DNA of 64,000 nt, taken from NCBI GenBank assembly GCA_027574665.1, contig CM050652.1:36227631-36291630 (forward strand), read 5' to 3'. The notes beneath the pieces are model-generated. The model saw only the letters and a program-made list of their open reading frames with translations. It was not told where the DNA came from and did not search any database. Shown piece after piece: positions 27,203 through 40,000 of the stretch; the stretch's first letter is position 1, and every line of letters begins with the position of its first letter. This stretch comes from Rhynochetos jubatus. Lineage: Eukaryota > Chordata > Aves > Eurypygiformes > Rhynochetidae. Position numbers and translations under genes: made by a program.

Positions 27203-30200
27203 GTTAGTTTATAGCACACACAGACCATTCCGATGGCAAAGGCTGCAAAAATCATTACAGTGTGCTGTACTTTCCCTAAGATTTGCAAACCTTTCAGTTC
27301 CATTAAATAGTAATCATTGTGAGAGAGCACAATGGATCGTAGGTATAACAGCTGGGTGGAATGAGCTGAAGGCACAAAGGACTCGTTGGAATGCACGTTG
27401 TTGTCTCGTGTGAGATTTAACAGAGCAGATGTAAATGGTTGGACGCGGTGCTGAGTCTACAGAAATTGTCTTCCTGAAGAGTGTCGCTTCAAAGGAGCTC
27501 CTGAGCCTGAGCCTGGCCGACTGACTCCCCACGTGAGCAGTTGAGAGGGAAGTCAGAAGCGGTGGAGCAACCGTCTGTGTGCTGATTCCATCACTGTGCA
27601 TTACTGTGCAGCCATGCTAACTCATTCCCAACACTCATTCCCAGCGCAGTCCTAATGGCTGCCTCAAACAATCCCATCTGCCTTAATAATGAAGTCAGTA
27701 GTCATTCAAAACATGCCCAAATTTTCCGTTATCTGTCTTGTTCTGCTTCCACTCATCCTTTGTGCTGCCCTCTTCTGTGTGAAGGGAATGGCATAATCAT
27801 TACCTAGCAAAGGGAAGAGCCTGCTGCATTGGCGTTTGGCAGCCGTACCCAACAGCTTGCAGTCCCTAGCTCCACATGCTCAGGCTCCTCCTGAGAGAAG
27901 CAGCAGCTTCATTTGGGCAGTGATAATTTGCTGCTCTCTTTTCAGACAGTATTGGTGGAGGGATAACTGATTTCATCCCTGACGGTATGCATCCTTACTA
28001 GTCAGTTGGTCCTCATATGTATATGCTCAGAGTGAGTTAAGAAGCTTCTCAAAAGGAGGCAAGATTGTCTTTATGGAGAATCCATTAACTTCAGCCTGGG
28101 TAGAGGGTTTGGCCCAACGTCTTAATGGCCAAATCAGTGTGTCTGATAGTATGTCATCTGTCCTACGTAATTCTGTAGTTTTTACATTGATGATATGCTT
28201 TAGAAGATCCATTTTACACTTTTTGGGAACATCCATTTCCCTAAATTCCCTAGCGAGGTAGCAGTGGGACTGCAGACTGGGAATCTCGTGCTTCACCAGT
28301 GATTACTGGCATAATCAAAAATGCAGCCTACTCTCTTCAGCTCCTCTCTGTAGGCCTGAATAGTGCTAAAATCAGTGTACTGCCAACCTGCTGAGCCTGT
28401 ATCTGCTGACACCCTTCAAGAGATGGCCAGAGCTCCTGGTTTCACCTGAGAGAAGCCCAAGGCAGCCTGTGGTCAGGCCAAGGAATCTGGGAATGTCGTT
28501 TACCTGTTGCCAAACAAAATAGCGTTAGCAGACCCGAGACCAGCAGTATTAGCAGCAGTCACATGCAGACACCATAAAATTAAAGCAAAACCAAAACCTG
28601 AATTTAAAGTATTAAGGAAAAAATACGACCAAGGTTGCTATATAATCCAATGGCAACTTCCTACCAGCTACTCCAACTTCCTGGGGCAGTAACCCCACAG
28701 ATGATCAAGTCACACAGGAAAATAGCTTGAGGAGTCGTGAGCATCTTTGCAGCCACCGCTCAGCACAGTTAATACCGCCACATTGTGTATCCATAACAAA
28801 CCCATTTCCTCCCCTCCTCGGAGCCCTAGGAATGTGAATCACACATGCAGCTGCAAAAAAACGCAGTTTTACTGCAGCCTGGAAAGCAGTGGGACTGGTA
28901 TGGCGGGCCTTGGTAGAACTGGAGGGAAATACCCTCTCCCACACCCAAAACCTTATTAATCTTTTGCAGATGAAAAAGTAATTGATTTTTCTTTAAAAGT
29001 CCTTCCACCTGTCTGAGAGAATAAAAACCATCTCTTTTAATGTTCTCCATTACAGCAAGCAAACACTGGGGGAAAATTGCTGTAATATTAATCAGGCATC
29101 CATGAGATTATCCTAGAAAGAACTTTTACAGTTCTTTGGAAACACATCACCCTGGATGTATTTAAAAGGTCAGTTATCAGGGACAGGTAGAAGTTAATTA
29201 CAAATGCATTTGAGGAATACTGTAAAACTGGTTGCATCTCTGTTCTTGTCTCTTCCCTGCTTGAGAGTCCCTTCCCCTGAGGTCTCCCTAGCTGCTATTT
29301 GTACCTGCACAAATCAATAAAATTCTCTGGTCACACAAGTACTTTTCGCACATCGCTAGCTGGGACTCGGCTACAGCAGCTGACTGCAAGCTGCTTTCCG
29401 TGCCTCCCAGCAGCATATTAGAACCAGGAGGCTTGGGAGATCCAAGCATACTGACAGTTAGTCGTGACCCCCCCTTTCCTGCTCCCAAACACATACTTCA
29501 AATGCTTTACTCTAACCGTTTCACCGTCCCAGTGCATTCTGCCCAACATATTTATGTGCAGGGCTGCAACAGACGATCGCTTCTTTTCAGGAGGCTTTGC
29601 AGACATGTATATACGTCCTAGAAAAATGGTCAGCACCTATTATGTGTGGGGAGGACAGTAAAATCAATTCATCCTTTGCACTCTCAGCTGAGGGCCAGGT
29701 TTCTTACACTGTGATACAAAGGATTGAGTTACATTTCTTTCCGGGACAGATGAGTTATAGACTCCTCTACAGAGAGAATCGCCACATAAATTTTTGGTGA
29801 GGGGTAATCTCAAAAGGTAACAAATTTTGCAGTAATCCAGTCCTGGTGTGATTCTGCCATCACAAGAAGGTGTAATGAGACTATCTTGGACTCTCACACA
29901 GCTTCTCAGGTTTTGTGAGGAAAAGCTTTTTGATAGATGGTCTTTGTAGTCCGTGAGTGTATTACTCCTGCAGACCATTTCTCTCTACAGTTTCTCTTGT
30001 TCTGTTTCTGTCCAGTGGAGAGGGAATGATTTATCTTTGGTTAAATGTTAATCCGGAAAACATCTATTTAACACTTCTAGCCAGGAGGTTTTGAAGCATT
30101 CTTAGTTGAGATGAGATGATTTAATTAGGATGCTGAGCATTTAGAAAAATACTCTCTGGGACACTTAAGTTTTTTTAGAATTTTTTTCTCCAAGATATGT

Positions 30201-32188
30201 AAAACCTTTATAATCCTGTGATTATAATCAGGTCTTTCATTATGAGAGACCCCACCCTAAAAAACAGCTCAGGTTTTCTGCCCAAACTGCCTAAAAAAGG
30301 CCTTCAGTATAAAGGAAAATGAAAGGAAATAAACAGTGGAGAATGGAGGCAAGCATGGTAAGACAGCAGTCTTTCAGGCACAAGACTTGAAGCTTTGTTT
30401 TCTCTAGTTCCCGTGCAACTTTCCTTTGCCTTCTCCTTATTTGCCATGGTTTGTCTTCCTTCCTTACACAGCTGAGCAGCTGCTGCTTAACCCAAAGTCA
30501 TCCATGCCTTTTCCCATTGCCTCTGGGAGCTCGTCCTGCTGACCATGGGCTAGAAGTGCCCTCGTTTTTTACTGGACTGCCATGGCTGTTTCAGAGACAC
30601 TTCTGCAGGAGCAGGGAGCCTGGGGTGTGGCTGTGCAGGTGGGACGGACGGGCGGGAGCATTGAGGCTTCACGTGCCTACCTGCCCTGCTCCCGGAATCA
30701 CAGAGGATTATTGTCTCAGCTGTCTTTAAAAGAGATGAGTTTCTGTCCCTCCTAGCTGGTGTGAGAGCCTCCCTAGCCTTTCACTCTGTTGAGAGAATTT
30801 AACCTGCAGCCAAGACTTTACCTGCTTCTACAGACACCTTTCCTACTGCTTTGGTGAATTAAAGGTCTTAACAGCAGGAGAACTTTAGCAACACATTAAT
30901 TGCAGGGTAGAGCTTTGCCATCACTAACTCATTTACCCTTTGGTATAATCAGTATTGCCTCTGTTTATTTGGTATACTATGAATTAATTAAAAATTAAGA
31001 ATAATTTGCAGTCTTTAGTTTTTGCTGTCTGACTGCGAGCCCACAAGCAGCTCTGTGATCTCAGTTACATCATTCTGTCTCTCACTGAGATCAGCTATTG
31101 ACTTGAAAGGCCAAGGCTCTTTGGTAAAGCAGCATGACTTTCCTGTTCAAGATAAATATTTCTCCAGTGCAAGGTTTTATTTTTTTATTTGTCATGGCAG
31201 GCTGTAAAAATGAACTTGTGGAATTTAAGTGACTAATTACCAGAAGTTCTTACTATCCAGATAAGTTGTCAGCCATAATGTGCAGTCATAGTAATCCTAA
31301 TTTTTGAATAAGGATCTACTGTTTCAGCTTCAAAATATTGTACTCTTTTGTAAAGCAAGAGGCTGTTACCTTTCTTACAGACAGGAGCAGTAGCGTTTGC
31401 CCCGAATACCACTGTGAGTATCTGAGGGTGATCCATACAGAACAGACCATCTGTTCATATTCCTTACAAAAGGCAAGTTCAGCATCATTCCTATTTATAA
31501 TTACTCCCAGCTAACGATTATTCATTCAGGAATATTTCACATATCTTCACTACAGGTCTTTCTCAGTCACCTGTCCCTACCTCCTGTATACTACAGAAAA
31601 GCAGTATGGGATGAGTAGTGGATGATTCCATCCCCTCCTGGATTGAGGAGCAGGGGTGCCAGGCTGTGGAAAATAAAAAAACCAGGAGTATGAGGGCATT
31701 CTTGCTTTAGGTCCTTGACAGGAACACGAAGGGGTTTAGCGTTTTCATACCGAGGGGCGTAGCAGACGGCTGCGGGCTGAGGAGGGCCCAGAGCTCAGAC
31801 TGCCCCTTACTTACACGGCTATCCTTACGGCAGTAAGTGAAAGGTGGGCAGTGCTGCCCTGACCACCGTGTTTTTAACTGAGCTCCTGCCATGAGATCAT
31901 TACAGAGACAGGCGGCTTCTCAGAAATTGTGGCCCAGCCAAACATACGCAGGGGCACGACGGGAAACACGCAGGAAATTTGGGCTTGAAGTCTTAGGCGC
32001 CCGTGGTATCTCAGATCATCTTCCTGGATTGCTCTTGCAGATAAATGTAGGTTGTAAATCCCACTTGAAAGGGCGATGTAGGCACCCATGTGCTTCCCTG
32101 GAAGCGGCTGCTAGTCATTGCTTAACACCGTGGTGATGCCATCAAGCTGCACAGAGGCACAGTGATACTCTATTGTATTTTGTTTCAG
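27203..32188 (+). other. MSRB3: MSRB3 last intron (phase 0)
   Basis: This 4986-bp intron begins 'gttagttt' and ends with a T-rich tract and 'tgtttcag'. It falls exactly between two codons and separates the two cysteines of the zinc-binding CSQ|CG motif. I see no exon, RNA gene or intact repeat inside it. A mildly CpG-enriched stretch lies at about 31735-31870, close to the acceptor. Short ORFs here have no recognisable homology. Confidence 0.93.
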
Positions 32189-32353
32189 TGTGGTGCTCAC
32201 CTGGGGCATATTTTTGACGATGGACCTCGCCCAACTGGCAAACGGTACTGCACAAACTCTGCTTCGTTATCTTTCAAGCCAGCAGACAAGAACAACGCCG
32301 GAGAAGGCAGCGGTAACGCTAGTCCTGCCCAAACAGGCAAAGCTGAGCTGTAG
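32189..32353 (+). CDS. MSRB3: MSRB3 last coding exon with catalytic Cys and KAEL tail
   Basis: It has 54 codons plus TAG, entered in phase 0. The translation starts [20 protein letters not shown], which carries the second zinc cysteine (codon 32189-32191) and the conserved GAHLGH histidines. The catalytic cysteine follows at 32249-32251 (RYC-TNS context); MSRB3 is a Cys, not Sec, MsrB. The variable Ala/Gly/Ser-rich tail ends in KAEL (32339-32350), a KDEL-type ER-retrieval signal known from vertebrate MSRB3. An N-A-S triplet at 32315-32323 forms a potential N-glycosylation sequon. The acceptor is 'tgtttcag'. All residues needed for activity in this part are present, so it appears to be a functional gene and not a retrocopy, as the preceding intron shows. 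MSRB3 is expressed in inner ear and linked to human deafness (DFNB74). Confidence 0.97.
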   Translation, partial: CGAHLGHIFDDGPRPTGKRYCTNSASLSFKPADKNNAGEGSGNASPAQTGKAEL

Positions 32354-34712
32354 GATGAAGCACAGTCTGCAGAACACTGCGCTGATCCCACACAGCTTAC
32401 AAGGAATGTTTTCTAAGTTGCCTGATCTCTTCTATCCTAAGAATATTTAAATGTATGAAAGCGTTTTGCACCATCCTTCTTCTTCCTCACCTTTTTGGAA
32501 CTGAGGCCTTGCCTGCTGGTGAATTTACTATACAATTGGATTGAAAAATGTGTTGACTGACTCCACAGGGTTTCTTTTCCTTTCTTCTCTTCGAGATTGC
32601 TTTGGGGAATCCTTAAATTGAGAGGCTTTGGCATCATAAGTTACTGGTTTCTTCTTAGTGCTGTGTTGCTCTAGGTTTGAACACTATTCCTTTTTGTGTG
32701 GGAGACGGGACTTGTGTTTATCTCCAGACTGTAGGAAACTTCTGGGCATAAGAAAATCCCGAATTCCTAGCACATCTCTGCTTTGTCCTGACTTGTGAGG
32801 CATGCAGCCTTTGGTCGTGTATTCAGCCATCTCCCAGCATCAGCCGCACCCTGCAAAAACTTGTACTTACGGCTGTACAACTGAGAGAGATGGATGAGAT
32901 GTAAAGCCCATCGTTTGGCTAATTTACTGCCAAAATTTCAAGGGTGTAAACATTGTCTCAGCATCTATTTTTCCCTTTTGTTTGGTATTTAAATCAAGGT
33001 TTTAACTAGTAAGGCTCACTTTTACGGGCTACTAATGAGGCTTTGTCTTTTTGTGAGGCCTGGTCAGTAACTGTAACTCAAATCTGAGTTAAAGTCGAAA
33101 TCTGCAGGGGGTAATTATATGGACAAGTGCAGAGATAAACTTGAGAAGTGAAGTAGATGAGGGATGACACTAGGCTCTTTATCTTGTCGGTTGCTACAAG
33201 GATTCAGAAACGTGACAGTTTCTGCTAAAAGGGAGTTTAGGAATGAATGCGGCAGAAAGAGGGAGACCCTCCTGAAGTATCCAATTTTAAAGGTTAGCTG
33301 GTCTGGATGGATACTGCCTAAAAGGCCACAACCTTTAATTTGTGCAATTGCGGTGTAGGACATGAGTGAGGGGGTTGGTTTAAGAAATGGATTTGAAAAA
33401 AGCCTGTCAGAGCTCCAGAATTTTTCACATAGCAAAATTGGCTGTCCCATAAGATGTTTTTCACAGCTGCTTTTAGATTTTGTTGAGTAAGTTTGCCTAG
33501 AATTGTGCATAATACCATTCTTTAAGCTATGCTGAACAGTATTTGCTAACACCACTTTGCCTTTAAGCCATTGAGAGACTTAATGAATACAGTATTTACT
33601 TTCATTAGCAAACTTTGTGACTAACCTATTGGAATCTGATTTTGTTTCTAGTAGGAGCAACGCAACTGCTGCTTTTTATGGAAGCAAGATTGAGGTTGTT
33701 ATGTCAGTGATAACGAACGTATTATCTAAAGTACAAACATCCTTCAGTTAAAATACAGCTACTGTAAAAGCATACGGAATGGTCAGAATTGACTTTTTTT
33801 AGCAATATAAGACAGATATGAAAAAAGCGTGCAATATCTTAACATCAAATAGATACAAAAAGAATGATAGATATTTAGAGCTAAAACACTCAGGCTGTGC
33901 TGTAGTGAGCACTTAACTCACATGAGCATTCCCCCAGATGCAAGGAATTGCTCATCGGCTGCAGGAAAGGTTGTGCAGACTGATCTTTGGTGTTTCAAGG
34001 CGGTCGATTTTCTCCTGGTCCCGTTGGTTTTTAGCAATTTCTTCTAGAAGGACTGCTTTTATCTCTTGCTTTTATTTAAGGAAAAGTAGGTTTTGTCTAC
34101 CACATTTTCTGACATAAACATAAAAAAAAAGTCGGCATCTATAAAAATGTGGTACATAAATATGGTTTAATTCCAGATCGCTGTTGGATTTCAGTGTTAT
34201 CAAATTTCAGTATATTCCTGCCTTATGTTAAAGAAATATATTACTTAAACTTCAGTATGCAGTAATGTATGCTGTCCTACAGGAGATTTATTTTTGCAGG
34301 ATATGGAGTGCAATGAAATGAGTCAATATGGTGAGGTGTATGTGATCTCTGGGAGTTAGACCATTTAACATAGGAAATGCATTGTTCTCTCTTGTGCGCA
34401 AACTATACCACAGCACAGTCCAAGGTAAGACAGAGTTCCTTTTAATGCTCTTAGAAGATGCTAGTAAGGGCTGGTACTGAACCCTCCAAATTTGGTTCAG
34501 CCTGGTTATGATCGGACAGAGGAAACTTGGGAGCTGCACACAGTGTATAGAATAATAGGAGAATATTCCTGTATGTTTAAATTTTGCACTGTCTAGATGC
34601 TTATAAAAACTGAATGCAACTGTGTAGAAATAGCAAACTATATTTTCTAATATCTCTTGTTACTCAGATGTTTAAATAGCATACCTTAAAATATCATGTA
34701 AGTCACACATGT

Positions 34713-34786
34713 TATTTATACATACTATATATATATAAAATTGCACATGTTTTTTATATATATATACGTACACACACATGTATTAT
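34713..34786. repeat. AT/CA-rich low-complexity tract in the 3'UTR
   Basis: Alternating (TA)n runs are separated by 'cacatgtt' and 'gcacatgttt' blocks and finish in a short (CA)n. The pattern suggests an imperfect direct duplication of a 'cacatgtt..ttata' unit followed by TA expansion. In RNA it could fold into AU hairpins near the transcript's 3' end. Confidence 0.75.
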
Positions 34787-34924
34787 CCAAGTATAATTTT
34801 AGCCTTCGGTACCTTTTTAATAACTAAAACCTTTCCTTAAGAGAGTTCAATACTTTGAAGAAATTGAATATATACATTTTTCAAATTAAATTTGTTTTCA
34901 TATATTTGTTGTACACAAATATAA

Positions 34925-34930
34925 AATAAA
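34925..34930 (+). terminator. MSRB3: Canonical poly(A) signal AATAAA, likely MSRB3 3' end
   Basis: AATAAA is preceded by an ATTAAA at 34885 and followed by a T-rich region with 'ttctgttctccttcc' about 20-35 bases downstream, a plausible U-rich downstream element. It is the first canonical hexamer I found after the MSRB3 stop codon, which makes it the leading candidate for mRNA cleavage. Confidence 0.55.
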
Positions 34931-34950
34931 TTTCTTTATAAATAATTCTG

Positions 34951-36837
34951 TTCTCCTTCCTTATTTATCTGCTTTTATGGCAAGTTTTTGTGCCCCTAGC
35001 TGCAGCATGTCTGAGGGAACTGCTTTTACTTTGCTTCCCCTTAACCTACTGTGAATGTTACGTAGTCAGCACTTTATCTCCAGTGGGTTTCTGGCAGGGG
35101 CACAGCACACTGCAAGGTACCAGGTGTCACTGCACTTACCTGCTTTCCGGAGAATATTGCAGGCACCCAGGCCCAATAGAGAGGGTAAATGTTTAGAGAA
35201 AGGCTCAACTTATACTTAGCAGAAGTTCTGGTCGCTTCCAAAAGCCCCAGAGTGGTATGTGGCGAGTCGCAGGTGTGCTGTAGGAGCCCCACGGTGCCTG
35301 GGCTCAGTCTGCAGTGGAGGAATTTGGCTGGAAAGCTGGTTTCTGTCAAAGTTTCATCTTCAAGGATGCAGGTTTGGAATGCCCTATGGGCAGCAGGTTA
35401 ATGCCGCTTGGTGGATCAGCTCCGCAGTGGGTTTTAAAAGATTGGCGCGAGGGAGGGGAAGAAGATGCAGGCTGTTTTCAAACTAGCTTCCGTGTTCATG
35501 TTTGTGAGAACCAGAGAGTTACATTAAAATGAATTCACCTGCTAATTGTTCTCAAACACTGCAGAGTGTCCTAGGACAGATGACACACTGAAGACTTGTT
35601 TTACAAGTTTAGTATAAGCCCAAAAATTAATCCCTTGTAGCCCTCTGACTCCCACCCACCCACTCTAGTTCCCTCTCAGAACCGTAATAGTTTGGTATTT
35701 CCGAATGGAGGGATTAGCTGGTACCCACTAAAATGAGACGCCACTGCAGGCCCCGCGGGGCTTTGCCCTGCACTTCCAGCATAACCAGCCAATCCGTCAG
35801 CACCCAGAGGTGCTGGGCTAAGGCAGATCGATCTTTGGGGGCACGCAGTCCTCTCGCTGCTGCTGGCCTGGCAGCAGAGACAAGGGACAGCTCATGCTCC
35901 AGTCCAACTCAGGGCAGGCTGTGTTTTGCAGTGCATGGCATGCAGTTGTGCTCAAGACATGTGTACACCCCACCACTTCAAAACCAGGGAGATTTCGAGT
36001 AAGAGATGCTCTCCCCACTGCTTCTGCTGTTCCCTTGGGTGCCCTGGCCACAGGGTGGGAGCAGCAGGATCAGCGACATGAGGCCAGTTTGTGAACCGCT
36101 TTGTGAGTCTGTTATCGTTGTAATTATACGGCTTCTATATATTAAAGGCGCCTCAAATGTGAGCCTTTTCTCAAGCTATGTCAGCTCTCATACACTAAAA
36201 AAAATAAAGTGTGTGTATGTGTGTGAACTGGTTCAAACTGGGGCCTTAAAAACCCACAGTGGCTATAGCCATGGTGGTAGTCTGACATGTGGATTTATGC
36301 AGCAAAGACATCACTCCGAGAAGGGAGAGGGAGCTTGTTGTGAAGTAATGCCTTGGCCTTTTGTTTGTACTCACAAGTGCGTGGTGTCTGAAGACTCTGT
36401 CATCTCTCAGGATAGAAGACAAGGTAAAACTGAACCGCACAGCTTGCTTCCAGTGGCCCAACACAAGACAGTGGTAATACTGACCCACAGGACAGGACCT
36501 GCCCGATGGACTAGTGTGAGGCGGGAGTCCTTACTGCCCTCTCAGCAGCTGGCAAAGGTGGAGGTTTCTGTGGCACTAGCTAAGCTCCACTGTGTTTCCT
36601 CTTCTTCCTCATCCCCAAAATGGCTCAGTTAAATAAGACAACACCATAAGTCAGCATTTCTGTTGGGGTGACACTAAAGAACCCGTTGTGACAAACACGA
36701 TGCCAGGTGTGGATGTTGGTACTCCATTGATTGTACTGAAAGATCTCAGTCTTAATTCCCTTAGCCGTGTTTTGCAGCCCATTTACCCAGCTGAATTTGG
36801 TAAACCGTGAGGTTAGGCCTTCTCTAACAGAGTATGT
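34951..36837. other. Region downstream of MSRB3; no gene recognised
   Basis: The sequence is GC-moderate with no exon I can identify. A 208-codon ORF at 36006-36632 is the longest plus-strand one in the window. It has no domain, signal or splice context that I recognise, and it runs through a GT microsatellite-like tract, so I regard it as chance. The segment may be an extended 3'UTR if the poly(A) signal at 36203 is used. Confidence 0.55.
36203..36208 (+). terminator. Alternative poly(A) signal followed by a GT-rich element
   Basis: AATAAA is immediately followed by 'gtgtgtgtatgtgtgtg' (36209-36226), which resembles the GU-rich element that binds CstF. The element is somewhat closer to the hexamer than usual. 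It could serve a longer MSRB3 transcript or be fortuitous. Confidence 0.3.
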
Positions 36838-37050
36838 GATGGAAAGAGGGTAGTTTTAGACTGGACCTCAGGAAGAAGTTCTTCACAGAGAGGGTTGCCC
36901 AGAGAGGTTGAGTCGCATCCCTGGCTGTCTTCTAGGCCAGGCTGGATGAGGCTTTGAGCAACCCAGTCTAGTGCAGGGTGTCCCTGCCCATGGCAGGGGG
37001 GTTGGTCTTTAAGGTCCCTTCCAACCCAAACCATTCTGTGAGTCTGTGAT
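36838..37050 (+). mobile_element. CR1 retrotransposon 3' fragment
   Basis: This is a short 5'-truncated CR1 copy, plus orientation. Landmarks are 'ggaagaagttcttcacagag' (about 36871), 'aggctggatgaggctttgag' (about 36940), the 3' hairpin 'ccctgcccatggcaggg' (36982-36998), 'ggtcccttccaacccaaacc' (about 37012) and the tail 'tctgtgagtctgtgat'. Compared with the copy at 44.3 kb it lacks about 10 bases between 'ggggttgg' and 'tctttaagg'. It has no coding capacity. Confidence 0.93.
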
Positions 37051-40000
37051 ATTTTTCTTGTTGTTCAGCATGTTGCAAAATGCCTGTGGTTAATGTCAGC
37101 ATGGCCAGCAGTCCTCTGCTCCTTCACCTGTGGTCTGGAAGGGGATGTGAAATACATGGTACAGGATACTTTACCGGTCCCAACTCAGAGTTTCAAAATC
37201 ATGCCCTCTCCCTTCCCATCCTTGAATTTAAGGATGAAAACAAAACAGAATTAAAATGAGTGTGCTCTATACCCACTTGTTTACAGAAGAAAGGGCAGCA
37301 CATTCAGTGGCACTAGAAGCAACTTCATCAGCTTCCAGATTCAGTAGTATAAGACAAAACATTGCATAGTTCATTGGCAAACTGAACAGTTCTTGGTTTA
37401 TTGACTATTAAAATGAGGCCACCTACAGGTCCCTCAATAAACCTGCAAAAATGTTTAATCCTGCATATTTGAAGAGCTGCATTCCAGTCTGGCCTGCTCC
37501 TGCTTTGCTATAAAGAGAAGTCATCCACCACAGGGCCTGACCATGCTTTTCAGATCAAAGCCATGACAGCAGTCAGCAACTGTATTATTTTTACAGTCAC
37601 TTTAAAAAAAAAATACTTCCAACTGCACCCCAATCAGTGAGATCACTGAAATAGCCAAACTCCAAGCTGTGTAGGCATGTGACATTCTGAAATCCTTATA
37701 CAGGCCACCGGTGTAATATTAAATGCACTAAGCAAAAGGGTCTCAGTTATGTCCACATGTTTTTGGGATCAGGACCTGCTCGAGCAGCCCAAATGGAGCA
37801 GAAACAGTACACTCAGAAACCTTCCCCAGAGATCTGGGACTTGCAGCCAGCCTTCTCAGACCTTGCGCTTAGCCAGCATAGGCCAGCAGAAAAAGAGAAG
37901 CCGTTCCAGAAGCTAAAAGAGAAAAGGCTTCCCGTGTCAAACTCCTGTTTTATTCACCTCTTGTTAGACAGCTTGCAAACACTGAAGACATTTCACTCTG
38001 CAGATGTATTAGCCAGCACATTCTCATTTGGTGCTCTTTATAGTTTCAGTACAGATGATACCTGCGGTCCAACTTCTTTTAGCCAGGAAATTTTACTGCT
38101 CTAATGCAACAGGTCTGTTTCCATCCCCTCCATTTTCAGTGGCTGCAAGGATTTTCTTTTGTGTTTTTCAATAGTTGGCATTCCAGACAATGGTACATTA
38201 TTTTTTTTCTTTTCACTGTAGGCTAAAACCTGTCTGAACTGCAGCTTCACCTTTGTCTTAGACCCCGTACTTCTCACTTCTTGTCTGCCCAGGTGGAAGG
38301 AGTATCTGTTCCCCAAAACACAAGCAATCACCTACTGGCAGTATAAGAACCATGACAAATCGTGTGTGCCCACTTGCTGGGAAAAGTAGCAGTTCTTTGG
38401 AAAAGCAAATAAAATATGTCTTTATCGTCCTATTAAAGCGGACAAGTTGATTTTGTGTGTGGGCTAGTTAATTTTCATGTTTTTCCAGGCTGCCCTAAAG
38501 CCCTTCTTCTTGCAGTCTGGGTATTGTCTCCTCCAGTTTACAGCTTTATTATTGTATGTTTCATACAAGCATGAACATCTGGAGAACATCCTCAGGTATA
38601 ACTGCTGGGCAGTGCAGAAAATATCTGGTGTGATCTGAAACAGGTTTTTCTTCCCATGAAAGTACACCCCTGGGACCGGGAAACTTAGAAGGTCTGTAAT
38701 GGCGTAGAGATCCTTTCACCACCAGGCCTGGCTCTGTAACAGCCAGCATCCCTGGTGATTTCTTAGCTGTTCACTGTTTCTTTGTGAAATTAGTTGGTGC
38801 TGGTACCGGTTCACAGAAATCCCTGTGGCAGTATCCGTGAGAGCCTCGGTGATGCTGTAACTGGTGAGGAGACTGAATTCCCCACTGTAAGAGCAGTGGG
38901 TTTCTATCCAGAGAGCAGTCAGGAGGTGGAAGGGGAGGTGGAGGGTGGGGAAGTGTTTTGTCCCTTGCTGTTTGCCCTTCTCATTCTTCCTAAATTAGGT
39001 GGGTTTCCACCATGTCATTGTGATACCACACTCGTGACAATTAAAATAACACAGACTTGTGAAACCCTGTAAAAATAGTTCCTAATTCTTAACTTCATTC
39101 CAGTATCTGTCTGACACCAGTGACTTGAGTGAAACAAAGCTCCTACAAATCTGAGGGGATGGAAAGGTCCACTGAGAAAGATTACTCAACATACCTGAGA
39201 TAAAATGTTTCCAAGACATGTTAAAATATTTCGTAGGAACAGGATTCCTCTGGAAAATCCTACTCCTCCAGATAACTAGTACAGAGAATAGGAATCCTAA
39301 AAACCATGGACCAAAATCTCAAAAGAAAGGTCTGCCCAGCACTGCTGCCCTCCGTGAGACGGTCCTCAGCTGCCTCCCTGCGTGCATGGTTACTGCTCCG
39401 TTTTCACACCTTCCTTTATGGGCTGCAGAAGGTACTTGCAATCACAGTGTTTTCATACACCTTTTCTGCGTCAGCCCTGTTGTACAGGATTCTGAGAAAG
39501 GTGATCATTTCATCTTGTTCCAAGTCTGAACAATTTCTAGGAAAAAAATCCAAACAGTTGTTTTTCCGAAGCTGAGAAAACTAGGCGATCTCTAGAATTT
39601 GTTTTCTCCACGTTGCCAACTTCAGCTTTGTGGGCTACCACCAGTCCCAGCCGTCACCAGTGACCATGAATTCAGTATTCTCTGTTGATAAATTACAATT
39701 TTATCTTTGTTTGGCTAGGGCTTTTAGTAGCCTGCCAACTCAAAACCATTGCCTAATACATCATTAGCGGGCAAATACGTTCCTGTGTTTGTCTTTGGTG
39801 TGTAAGCAGCTCCTACCAAAGCCTGGGCATTCCAGCATCCTGCTGGGGAAGGAAAGCAGTTCCCCAAATCATTTAGACTGCAGATTTTTCTTTTAATATA
39901 AAATATTTTTTGTTTTTCAAGGTTAGACACTTGGAGTTGTTGAGGTCACAAGACGCCAGAGGCTGTTTACTTTGGAAAACAAGGATAGCAGTGGTGGGAG

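Larger units (their letters stand above)
32354..34950 (+). other. MSRB3: MSRB3 3' untranslated region (end estimated)
   Basis: The non-coding sequence follows the TAG stop with no splice signal I trust. It becomes increasingly AT-rich towards 34.7-34.9 kb, as is common for vertebrate 3'UTRs, and contains several ATTTA pentamers (for example near 34285 and 34710). Its end is placed about 20 bases beyond the AATAAA at 34925, giving a UTR of about 2.6 kb. Long MSRB3 3'UTRs are also known in mammals. The exact cleavage site is inference, and a longer form using the signal at 36203 is possible. Confidence 0.6.

Noticed and set aside
34713..34786. A microRNA-like hairpin
   Set aside because: The TA alternation would fold on itself, but it is low-complexity and lacks a microRNA-like stem.
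36006..36632. A 208-codon plus-strand ORF
   Set aside because: It has no domain or splice context and reads through a GT-rich simple tract next to a poly(A) signal. It is consistent with chance.
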